Of a stretch of 45,305 bases of DNA, positions 38,681-45,305 are shown piece by piece (position 1 is the first letter of the stretch; every line of letters starts with the position of its first letter). The notes under the pieces are model-generated. The model ran no database searches and had not been told where the DNA came from. It worked only from the letters and a program-made list of their open reading frames with translations. Made by a program: the position numbers and the translations under genes. This stretch comes from Candidatus Planktophila lacus (GTDB lineage Bacteria > Pseudomonadota > Gammaproteobacteria > Steroidobacterales > Steroidobacteraceae): positions 1 to 45,305 of the forward strand of contig CALQLF020000017.1 in assembly GCA_943331345.2 (NCBI GenBank), read 5' to 3'.

Positions 38681-40329
38681 AGTTGTTGCTTCAGGTGGGC
38701 CGCCAAGCGCACCGCCAAGGCGACGACGGTCAAGGTGGGGTTGGCCTGACTTGAGGTCGGGAACGTAGCGCTGCCGGCGATAGAAAGATTGCCGACGCCG
38801 TGCACTCTGCCATCGGCATTCACGACGCTGGTCCTTGGATCATCACCCATGCGGGTGGTACCGATGTGGTGGCCACCATAGGCGCCATCACGCAGTATTT
38901 CCGCTTCGAGTTCGGCGGCATCATAGGTGAAGGTGCCGATGCCTGAATTGCGGATATCGCGGGCAAATAGCGCCAGTGAGCAGCGGACGGTATGGATGTC
39001 CCAAGGCGTGTAACGCCAGTCGACATGCAATTGCGGCATGCCAAGTGCGTCCCGTTGTTCGTTCAGTCGGACCCGACTGGCCGCTTGCGGTTGTTGTTCC
39101 GAGTGGAAATCCAAGCTGAAGCGCCGCGCCCTCGGCCACACCACGATGGACGGCAGTTTGCGCGTGGCCAAATGTCGGCGCCGGTACCAGTTCCACAGGA
39201 ACCCCGCGGTATCGGCCGGGTCCGCGCAAACATTGCCCACATGCCCCAGCCATTGCCGCCAAGTCGCGGGCTCGCCGCCATGCAAGCGTTTGGCGTATTC
39301 GTAGGGAATAAAGTCCTTTGCCAGATACAGCAGGGAAAGTATCCCCGTATCGTGCTGAGGATCGGTGATGCGCGGATGGTGCAAGCGGGCGATGAAGTTG
39401 CCGATGCCGAGGCGACGCTGCGTGGCGGCATTCAGTGCGAAGCGGCGGCGACAATACACGCCGCCCTCGGCCAGGTCATAGCCGTGGCTGATGACTGCCG
39501 CAGGGTCGCTGAGTTCCAGCGTGCCTACGGTCCCCGCGATATGGCACATGTAGTTGCGTCCGACCAAGTCGCGGTCGTTGCCAATACCCTCGCGGTGAGT
39601 GTCCCGATTGGCCAGCAAAATGCGCGCTACTTCGAGTCCGCCAAGCGCCAGGACGTGGTGTCGTGCGTGCACACGGCAAGTCTTACCTTCCAGCGTCCGC
39701 AGCCCCACTTCGGTGACGCGCGTCCCTGCTTCGTTCAGCGAAAGTTGCACGATATTGGCGTGGAGCAGTACCCGCAGGTTCCGTGCGCTAGCGAGTCGGC
39801 GACGGTAACGCTGCCCGAAATTCGTAGGGCAACTGAAGCGCTCGAGTTGATGGGTGCTGTAGTCGGCGCTCGCGAAGCCGGGAACGACGGGTGGCAAAGG
39901 CGAGGCAAACGCCTCGTCGGCAGTGTAGGCGAATTGGCCTGCCTCGCAGAGTTCGTTGGCACGGCGATAGTACGGCTCCAGTGCTGCGCGCGCGAAGGGC
40001 CAGCCACTGCCGGGAAGGTAAGGTCGCTCCTCGAAGTCGATGTCGTCGAAGGGAACGCACCGACCACCCCAGAGCGTGGTGGAGCCACCAAGACGACGCT
40101 GTCGATACCGGTCGGGTGGGCTATGGAGTTGGGCGTCGGCCACTGTTCCGGTGTACAGGGCTTGCGATGCGCGTTCTTCCTTGAGGCCACCCGATTCCAG
40201 CAGGATGACCTCGAGACCGCTATCGAGCAGTTCCAATGCGATGGCGATGCCGGCGGCACCGGCACCGGCAATGCAGATATCTGCTTCCAGTAACTGACCA
40301 TCCGTCAGGTCGCGAGCGTCCTGCAGCAT
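38641..40329 (-). CDS. GMC family FAD-dependent oxidoreductase
   Basis: A 562-residue flavoprotein of the GMC family (choline, glucose or alcohol dehydrogenases). FAD fold: ADICIAGAGAAGIAIALE (GxGxxG at 22-27), then RRLGGSTTLWGGRC, the family's flavin-contacting segment. The C-terminal part has HHIGTTRMGDDP and GSATFPTSSQANPTLTVVALA, the GMC substrate-site signature with its Asn. ATG 40329 is preferred because GGAG sits 6 bases before it and the protein then begins just before the FAD motif; GTG 40404, just after mutS, would add 25 residues. The substrate is not identifiable. Confidence 0.9.
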   Translation of the reverse strand: MLQDARDLTDGQLLEADICIAGAGAAGIAIALELLDSGLEVILLESGGLKEERASQALYTGTVADAQLHSPPDRYRQRRLGGSTTLWGGRCVPFDDIDFEERPYLPGSGWPFARAALEPYYRRANELCEAGQFAYTADEAFASPLPPVVPGFASADYSTHQLERFSCPTNFGQRYRRRLASARNLRVLLHANIVQLSLNEAGTRVTEVGLRTLEGKTCRVHARHHVLALGGLEVARILLANRDTHREGIGNDRDLVGRNYMCHIAGTVGTLELSDPAAVISHGYDLAEGGVYCRRRFALNAATQRRLGIGNFIARLHHPRITDPQHDTGILSLLYLAKDFIPYEYAKRLHGGEPATWRQWLGHVGNVCADPADTAGFLWNWYRRRHLATRKLPSIVVWPRARRFSLDFHSEQQPQAASRVRLNEQRDALGMPQLHVDWRYTPWDIHTVRCSLALFARDIRNSGIGTFTYDAAELEAEILRDGAYGGHHIGTTRMGDDPRTSVVNADGRVHGVGNLSIAGSATFPTSSQANPTLTVVALAVRLAAHLKQQLQANCPVVRNVPA

Positions 40330-40422
40330 CAACGACTCCGCCACTGGCTTGGGAGCCGCCACTGTGGGCGCGTTGGGGAAGCAGGTCTGTACCTTGCCCA
40401 ACACCTCGTCTAGCGCGATGGC

Positions 40423-43128
40423 CTAAGGCGATGGCAACAGGCTGCGGAGGCGGTAGAGCAGGTCCAGTGCTTCGCGAGGACTCAACCGGTCGGGGTCCGC
40501 CGTGGCCAGTTCGTCGACCAGTGGCGTGTAGTCGGGGCCGGCGGGTAGCCCTACGGGCTGTTCCAGTTCTACTGCGACCGGTGCCGTGTCGAAGTTCAAT
40601 TGTCCTTGCGGCCCCGCGGCGAGTCTAGCCTGCGCCTCGGCTTGTCGTTCGAGGCGGTCGAGATGTCGCCGGGCCATGCTCACCACTTCGCGGGGCACGC
40701 CAGCTAGCAAGGCCACTTGCAGGCCATAGCTGCGGCTAGCGGGGCCCTCGCGAACGGCGTGCAGGAACACCAGTTTCTCGCCGTGTTCGGTGGCATCGAG
40801 ATGGACGTTCAGCACGCCTTCAGCTTCTTGGGGCAAGCGGGTCAGTTCGAAATAGTGCGTAGCGAACAACGTAAACGAGCGCGTACGCTTCGCCAGATGC
40901 AGCGCACAAGCGTGGGCCAGTGCCAAGCCATCGTAAGTGCTGGTGCCGCGGCCTACCTCATCCATCAGCACCAAGCTTTCGGCGGTGGCGTTGTGCAGAA
41001 TGTTCGCGGTTTCGGTCATCTCCACCATGAAGGTGGAGCGGCCGCCAGCGACGTCGTCGCCGGCCCCGATACGCGTGAAGATGCGGTCGACGGGGCCAAG
41101 CGTGGCCGCAGCGGCCGGTACGAAGCTGCCGATGCGCGCCATGACTACCGTCAGCGCCGCTTGGCGCATGTAGGTGCTCTTGCCGCCCATATTCGGTCCG
41201 GTAATCACCAGCATTCGCCGATTGGCATCCAGCTGCAGATCGTTCGGAACGTAAGGCACATCGATGAAGCGCTCGACGACGGGGTGGCGCCCCGCGCTGA
41301 TCTGAAGCATGGGTTCGTCGGTGAACTGCGGTCGCGCGTAGTCATGCAGCCCGGCTTGCAGCGCCAAGCCCGCCAGTACGTCGGTGGTGGCCAGTTCGCG
41401 TGCTGCACTTTGCAGAGCGGGCAGCGCCTCGCGCAATGTGCCCAGCAGCGCTTCGTATAGCAAGCGCTCCCGAGCCAGCGAACGTTCGCGTGCGCCGAGC
41501 ACCTTGTCCTCAAATGACTTGAGTTCAGGTGTGAGGAAGCGCTCGGCATTCTTCACGGTCTGTCGACGCACGTAATCGGCGGGTACTTGCTCGGCTTGCG
41601 AACGGTTCAGTTCGATGTAAAAACCGGAGACACGGTTATAGGCGATACGCAGCGAAGAGAGCCCCGTGCGTTCGCGTTCGCGCGTTTCCATGTCGAGCAG
41701 GTACTGGTCGGTATTGCTGCTGATGGCGCGCAGCTCGTCCAGGTCGGGGTCGTACCCGGTGGCGATGACACCGCCTTCGCGCAGCACCACGGGTGGGTTG
41801 TCCACTATTGCTTGGAACAACAGTTCTTGCAGTTCCCCCAAGCGGCGCCCAGCCCCGCCGGCGCCGAGAGTGCTCCCGGCACGCTCCAGCAGCGGCGTAC
41901 TGCAGTGCCCGAGTAAGGCTGCCACCGCGGGAATGGCCTCCAGTGCACTGCGGAGGGCGGCCAGGTCGCGGGGTCGTGCTGTGCCCAAGGCGATGCGCGT
42001 CAGAATGCGCTCGACGTCGCCGACGCTCTGCAAGGCGTTGAGGAGTGGTTCAGTCATCCCCATGGCAAGCAACTCGCCGATACCGTCGAGCCGTTCCTCC
42101 AGTGGGGCGGTGGAACGTAGCGGACGCGACAACCAGCGCCGCAATTCGCGTGCGCCCATGGGCGTGGCGGTGGCATCCAGCACCTCCGCCAGCGAGCCGC
42201 CCTCGCGACCGCTAGTGCTTTCCAACAGTTCCAGGTTGCGCCGCGTGGCGGGGTCTAGCTGCACTGCCTCGTCGCGATTTTCCACCGCGAGCCCGGTCAG
42301 ATGGGGCAGTGCCGTTTTCTGGGTTTCCTGCAAGTACTGCAGCAAGGCGCCGGCGGCAGTAATCGCACACTCCATGCCGGCGACACCGAAGCCGGCCAAG
42401 TCCCGGGTGCTGAACTGAGCGGTTAGCAGACGCTCGGCTACCTCGCGGTCGAAGTGCCATGGCGCGCGCGGCACGCGCCTTCCGCTCCAACCGTCCAAGG
42501 CGTCGGCCACGCCCTCGTGCAGACCGGTCAAGGTGGCATCGCCCTCAGAGACCAGCAGTTCCACCGGCTGCAGGCGCGCCAGTTCCGCAGCTAAAGCTTC
42601 AGGGCTGTCGACTTCGCTGACCGTAAAGCGCCCACCGGCCAGATCCACGCAGGCGAGGCCAGCGAGTGGCGTGCCAGGCTTACGAGCACCGCCGCGCGCG
42701 TTGCCCGGCATCCACAAGGCCACCACCAGGGTGTCGCGGTGCGCTTCGAGCAGGGCGTCGTCGGTGACTGTACCTGGCGTCACGACGCGCACCACCGCGC
42801 GTTCTACCGGACCCTTGGCTTTGGCCGCGTCACCCATCTGTTCGCAGATGGCCACGCTCTCGCCTTTGCGAACGAGACGCGCGAGGTAAGTTTCCAGCGT
42901 TACTACCGGGACGCCGGCCATGGGAATGGGGGAGCCTCCGGATTGCCCGCGCGCCGTGAGAGTGATGTCGAGCAGGCGAGCGGCTTTGCGGGCATCCTCG
43001 AAGAACAATTCGTAGAAATCGCCCATGCGGTAGAACAGCAGCACGTTGGGGTGCTGCGCCTTGAGGCGCAGGTATTGCTGCATGACCGGGGTATGGCCGC
43101 TCAGATCGGGGCCAGTTGGCGTCGTCAT
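40423..43128 (-). CDS. mutS: DNA mismatch repair protein MutS
   Basis: The mismatch sensor of post-replicative repair. Of 901 residues, the N-terminal GDFYELF (Phe38, Glu40) is the mismatch-binding wedge. The connector, core and clamp domains follow. The ABC ATPase has Walker [10 protein letters not shown] (about 643-651), [12 protein letters not shown] and the helix-turn-helix [17 protein letters not shown]. It is slightly longer than E. coli MutS (853). The gene diverges from the amine oxidase across 123 bases, and the downstream GMC gene may be co-transcribed. Confidence 0.97.
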   Translation of the reverse strand: MTTPTGPDLSGHTPVMQQYLRLKAQHPNVLLFYRMGDFYELFFEDARKAARLLDITLTARGQSGGSPIPMAGVPVVTLETYLARLVRKGESVAICEQMGDAAKAKGPVERAVVRVVTPGTVTDDALLEAHRDTLVVALWMPGNARGGARKPGTPLAGLACVDLAGGRFTVSEVDSPEALAAELARLQPVELLVSEGDATLTGLHEGVADALDGWSGRRVPRAPWHFDREVAERLLTAQFSTRDLAGFGVAGMECAITAAGALLQYLQETQKTALPHLTGLAVENRDEAVQLDPATRRNLELLESTSGREGGSLAEVLDATATPMGARELRRWLSRPLRSTAPLEERLDGIGELLAMGMTEPLLNALQSVGDVERILTRIALGTARPRDLAALRSALEAIPAVAALLGHCSTPLLERAGSTLGAGGAGRRLGELQELLFQAIVDNPPVVLREGGVIATGYDPDLDELRAISSNTDQYLLDMETRERERTGLSSLRIAYNRVSGFYIELNRSQAEQVPADYVRRQTVKNAERFLTPELKSFEDKVLGARERSLARERLLYEALLGTLREALPALQSAARELATTDVLAGLALQAGLHDYARPQFTDEPMLQISAGRHPVVERFIDVPYVPNDLQLDANRRMLVITGPNMGGKSTYMRQAALTVVMARIGSFVPAAAATLGPVDRIFTRIGAGDDVAGGRSTFMVEMTETANILHNATAESLVLMDEVGRGTSTYDGLALAHACALHLAKRTRSFTLFATHYFELTRLPQEAEGVLNVHLDATEHGEKLVFLHAVREGPASRSYGLQVALLAGVPREVVSMARRHLDRLERQAEAQARLAAGPQGQLNFDTAPVAVELEQPVGLPAGPDYTPLVDELATADPDRLSPREALDLLYRLRSLLPSP

Positions 43129-43251
43129 CGGGTTCTGGTCACCGGGTGTGTGGGCTATCGTGCTCGTCCGCAGTTTAACCTGCCAAGACGTGCACCCTTC
43201 CTACCCCACGGGTTTATGATGTTCCCAAGGTCGATATTCGGGAGCCGTCTC

Positions 43252-44661
43252 ATGCTCACTCGCCGTCAGTGGTTGCTAGGTTCCAGTGCAGCACTGGTCG
43301 CTGCCGCGGCGCCACGGCTAGCCTGGTCCCGGACGGAAGCTGATGTCATCGTCATCGGTGCCGGCCTTTCCGGTTTGAACGCGGCGCTCATTCTCGAGCG
43401 CGAGGGCCTCAAGGTTACGGTGCTGGAAGCGCAGCAGCGCATTGGTGGCCGCCTCTGGACGCTCGAAGAATTGCCGGGTCGCCCAGAGGCGGGTGGGCAG
43501 ACCATTGGTGCGAGTTACGGACGCGTGCGTTCCATGGCCGCGCGGTTGGGCGTGGGGTTGGTTGATGAACCCATTGTCACGGGAGTGTCCGACCGCCGCG
43601 GCGCGCTCTACCGCATCAATGGCCAAACCGTTCGCCAGCAAGATTGGGCCGGCGCCAGCGCCAACCTGACGCAAGGCGATGAGCGCGCCGTGGGCCCGGC
43701 GGCGCTCGGTAGTTTCTACGACGGCAAGATGGAACGCCTCGCGGACCGCGAAGCCTGGATGGACCCCGCTGTCATTCAACGGCTGGATGGTTCTCTGGCC
43801 GAGGGGCTGACGCACGCCGGGGCAAGCGCCGAAGCACGTCGTCTCATTTCCGCCAATCTCAACGGTAACGGCATCCACTCATTCTCGGCGCTGCAGGCGG
43901 CGCGGGCATCCATCATTCTCCGCTCCGGTCCTGGCGCCACTTCTTCCGTGGCAGGTGGCAACCAGCGCCTCCCTGAAGCGATGGCGGCACGCCTGCACGG
44001 TGCCGTGCGCTTGGGCGAGGCCGTGGCGGGTATCAGCGAAGAGCCAGACTTGGTGCGTGTGCGGTTGGCTTCGGGGCGCACCCTGCAGGCGCCGCAGGTC
44101 ATTTGCACCTTGCCTTTCGCCGCCTTGCGGCAGTTGCCGGTTGAGGGTGCCTTCGGTCCCGCGCTAGCCACGGATATCGCGGCGCTAGGCTATACCCGGG
44201 TCAGCTTCGTGTTCCTGAAGGCGAAAACAGCGTTCTGGCAACACGACGGGCTACCCGACACCGTATGGAGCGACGACCCTCTCCTTGGACGAGTGTTCGT
44301 GGCCAGTCAGGACCCGCCACTGCTGAAGACCTGGCTGTATGGTCCGTTTGCCGATCATCTGGACCGTCTGCCGGAAGCGCAGGCGGGTGCAGAGACCATC
44401 CGGCGTCTCGAGGCAGCGCGGCCTTCAGCGCAGGGCCAGTTGTCGGTCGCGCGTGTCTTCAGTTGGTGCAAAGTGCCATGGGCTCGCGGCATCTACCACC
44501 ACATGATGCCGGGGCAAGGGTCGAGCCATGCGGCAGCGGTGAACGTGGCGGGTCGGCGCCTGCATTTCGCCGGCGAGCACATGGCGCGTGTGCACTCGGG
44601 CATGGAGGGGGCCATGGAGGCAGGCGAGAGGGTGGCGCAACGCGTGTTGCGGTTACGCTAG
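43252..44661 (+). CDS. Tat-exported flavin monoamine oxidase family protein
   Basis: A 469-residue FAD amine oxidase. The twin-arginine start TRRQWLLG plus a hydrophobic stretch to about 27 predicts Tat export with FAD already bound. The dinucleotide motif is VIVIGAGLSGLNAAL, followed by GGRLWT. The C-terminal LHFAGEHMARVHSGMEGA closes the FAD site. There is no CSGC-type Cys for covalent FAD. ATG 43252 has GGAG 7 bases before it; longer in-frame readings lack a ribosome site. It may oxidise amines or amino acids in the periplasm; the substrate is unknown. Confidence 0.9.
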   Translation: MLTRRQWLLGSSAALVAAAAPRLAWSRTEADVIVIGAGLSGLNAALILEREGLKVTVLEAQQRIGGRLWTLEELPGRPEAGGQTIGASYGRVRSMAARLGVGLVDEPIVTGVSDRRGALYRINGQTVRQQDWAGASANLTQGDERAVGPAALGSFYDGKMERLADREAWMDPAVIQRLDGSLAEGLTHAGASAEARRLISANLNGNGIHSFSALQAARASIILRSGPGATSSVAGGNQRLPEAMAARLHGAVRLGEAVAGISEEPDLVRVRLASGRTLQAPQVICTLPFAALRQLPVEGAFGPALATDIAALGYTRVSFVFLKAKTAFWQHDGLPDTVWSDDPLLGRVFVASQDPPLLKTWLYGPFADHLDRLPEAQAGAETIRRLEAARPSAQGQLSVARVFSWCKVPWARGIYHHMMPGQGSSHAAAVNVAGRRLHFAGEHMARVHSGMEGAMEAGERVAQRVLRLR

Positions 44662-44709
44662 GGTATTCAGAATTTGCGCCGTTAACCGCGCATAGTCAGG
44701 AGTGTTGTG

Positions 44710-44955
44710 ATGAGTGGATTGCCGCCAGAACCCCGTACGCCCGAGTTTCGTGAAGACATGGAGCGCTTGGGGGGTGTCATCCACGACCTCGGCAATTGGC
44801 TGGGTGTGGTCGTGGGGCAACTCGAGTTGCTTGGCATCCGTCAGGATTTGTCCTTGCCCGCGCGCCAAGGCGTGGAGCGCGCCCTCGATGCCAGTCTGCA
44901 GGTCTCCAAGCACCTGCAGGAAGTGCAGCAAGCGGTACGGACTTACCGCGCTTAG
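44710..44955 (+). CDS. 81-residue protein with histidine-kinase H-box-like helix
   Basis: Unusually short, 81 residues. The first half has VIHDLGNWLGVVVGQLELLG (His25), close to the HisKA dimerisation helix that carries the phospho-histidine in sensor kinases. A second helix (about 50-80) would complete a two-helix hairpin. No ATPase domain follows. AGGAG stands 7 bases before ATG 44710 (GTG 44707 is the alternative). Its stop codon overlaps that of the convergent receiver-domain gene. It may accept phosphate or act as a decoy; the function is not known. Confidence 0.65.
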   Translation: MSGLPPEPRTPEFREDMERLGGVIHDLGNWLGVVVGQLELLGIRQDLSLPARQGVERALDASLQVSKHLQEVQQAVRTYRA

Positions 44956-45305
44956 CTTTCGGCGTTTTGCGCAGCGCGCAGCAGGTTGCGCAGGTCAATG
45001 AGGCGGACCGGTTTGGTGAGGTAGCCGTCCATACCCGCAGCGCGCGCTTGCAACTGGTCGCTAGGAGCAGAGTTCGCAGTTAGTGCCACCACCTGCACAT
45101 GCCTGCCTTGCCCCTCGCTGGCTTCCCATTGGCGCAATCGTCGGGTGGCCTCGTGTCCATCCATGTCCGGCATGCGAACGTCCATCAGTACCAAGTCGAA
45201 CTCTTCCGGGTGGCTGATGTAGCAGTCCAGCGCTTCCTGGCCACCGGATACGGGTGTCACGGCAGCGCCGAGATGCGCCAGCAGCGAGCCTGATACTTGC
45301 CTGCC
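44952..45305 (-). CDS. receiver-domain protein, 5' end cut by window (hybrid kinase or response regulator)
   Basis: The visible 117 residues, open to the window edge, are the C-terminal part of a receiver domain: GAAVTPVSGGQEALDCY, phospho-acceptor Asp in LVLMDVRMPDMDG, ALTANS with its Thr and TKPV with its Lys, ending NLLRAAQNAES. The first strand and acidic pair are missing, so the gene continues past 45305. A C-terminal receiver on this pattern is typical of hybrid histidine kinases. The GTG at 45258-45260 is not the true start because the frame stays open upstream. Confidence 0.85.
   Translation of the reverse strand, partial: GRQVSGSLLAHLGAAVTPVSGGQEALDCYISHPEEFDLVLMDVRMPDMDGHEATRRLRQWEASEGQGRHVQVVALTANSAPSDQLQARAAGMDGYLTKPVRLIDLRNLLRAAQNAES

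Noticed and set aside
38992-40293. 433-codon plus-strand open frame within the GMC oxidoreductase
   Set aside because: Shadow of a clear flavoprotein; no start signal and no domain.
40330-40404. GTG 40404 as the start of the GMC oxidoreductase
   Set aside because: The extra 25 residues are not part of the fold, and the ATG at 40329 has a well-placed GGAG site; the longer form cannot be fully excluded.

Overview
This is a gene-dense, GC-rich chromosomal stretch of a gammaproteobacterium. The gene order points to the Lysobacterales (Xanthomonadales) or a neighbouring deep branch such as Nevskiales or Steroidobacterales. lpxC / antisense dciA / secA is the order known from Pseudomonas and relatives. 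A type IV pilus block lies between sucCD-pilSR and coaE-zapD-yacG, much as in Xanthomonas and Xylella. bamD / rluD-pgeF-(zip)-clpB is the classic gammaproteobacterial order. I saw no phage, IS element, CRISPR, tRNA or rRNA.

Layout. 1-6.7 kb: lpxC, dciA (antisense), secA with a one-base overlap into a secreted phosphodiester glycosidase, a nitroreductase, and a Nudix (MutT) protein with a ThiE-like tail. 6.7-13.8 kb: a membrane-anchored winged-helix protein with a TolB-like propeller, a prolyl-oligopeptidase lipoprotein, and a divergent dipeptidyl-peptidase IV-type protease, together a likely peptide-degradation island. 13.8-25 kb, minus strand: pilS-pilR, two tandem pilins each with its own sigma-54 promoter, pilB-pilC-pilD, coaE, zapD, yacG and a glutathione S-transferase. 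25-29 kb: sucC, sucD with a lysine/alanine-rich tail, and nadE. 29-38.7 kb: bamD divergent from rluD-pgeF-zip-clpB, then an FmdB-type zinc ribbon with a lysine-rich tail, aspS and an alpha/beta hydrolase. 38.6-45.3 kb: GMC oxidoreductase and mutS (minus), a Tat-exported flavin amine oxidase, an 81-residue histidine-kinase-like H-box protein, and the receiver-domain end of a response regulator or hybrid kinase cut by the window edge.

How it works together. The PilS/PilR pair beside two pilins with textbook -24/-12 promoters, plus a phased triple TGTCA array about 175 bp upstream of the first pilin, gives a readable model: PilR binds the array, IHF may bend the DNA, and sigma-54 polymerase fires at pilA. 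Both pilins end in strong intrinsic terminators, so pilin output is insulated from pilB-pilC-pilD. Most other genes are envelope or housekeeping functions.

The least expected signals are the histone-H1-like tail on succinyl-CoA synthetase alpha (and a similar tail on the zinc-ribbon protein), the enhancer array upstream of the pilins, the membrane winged-helix/propeller protein beside two S9 peptidases, and the miniature H-box protein lacking an ATPase domain.
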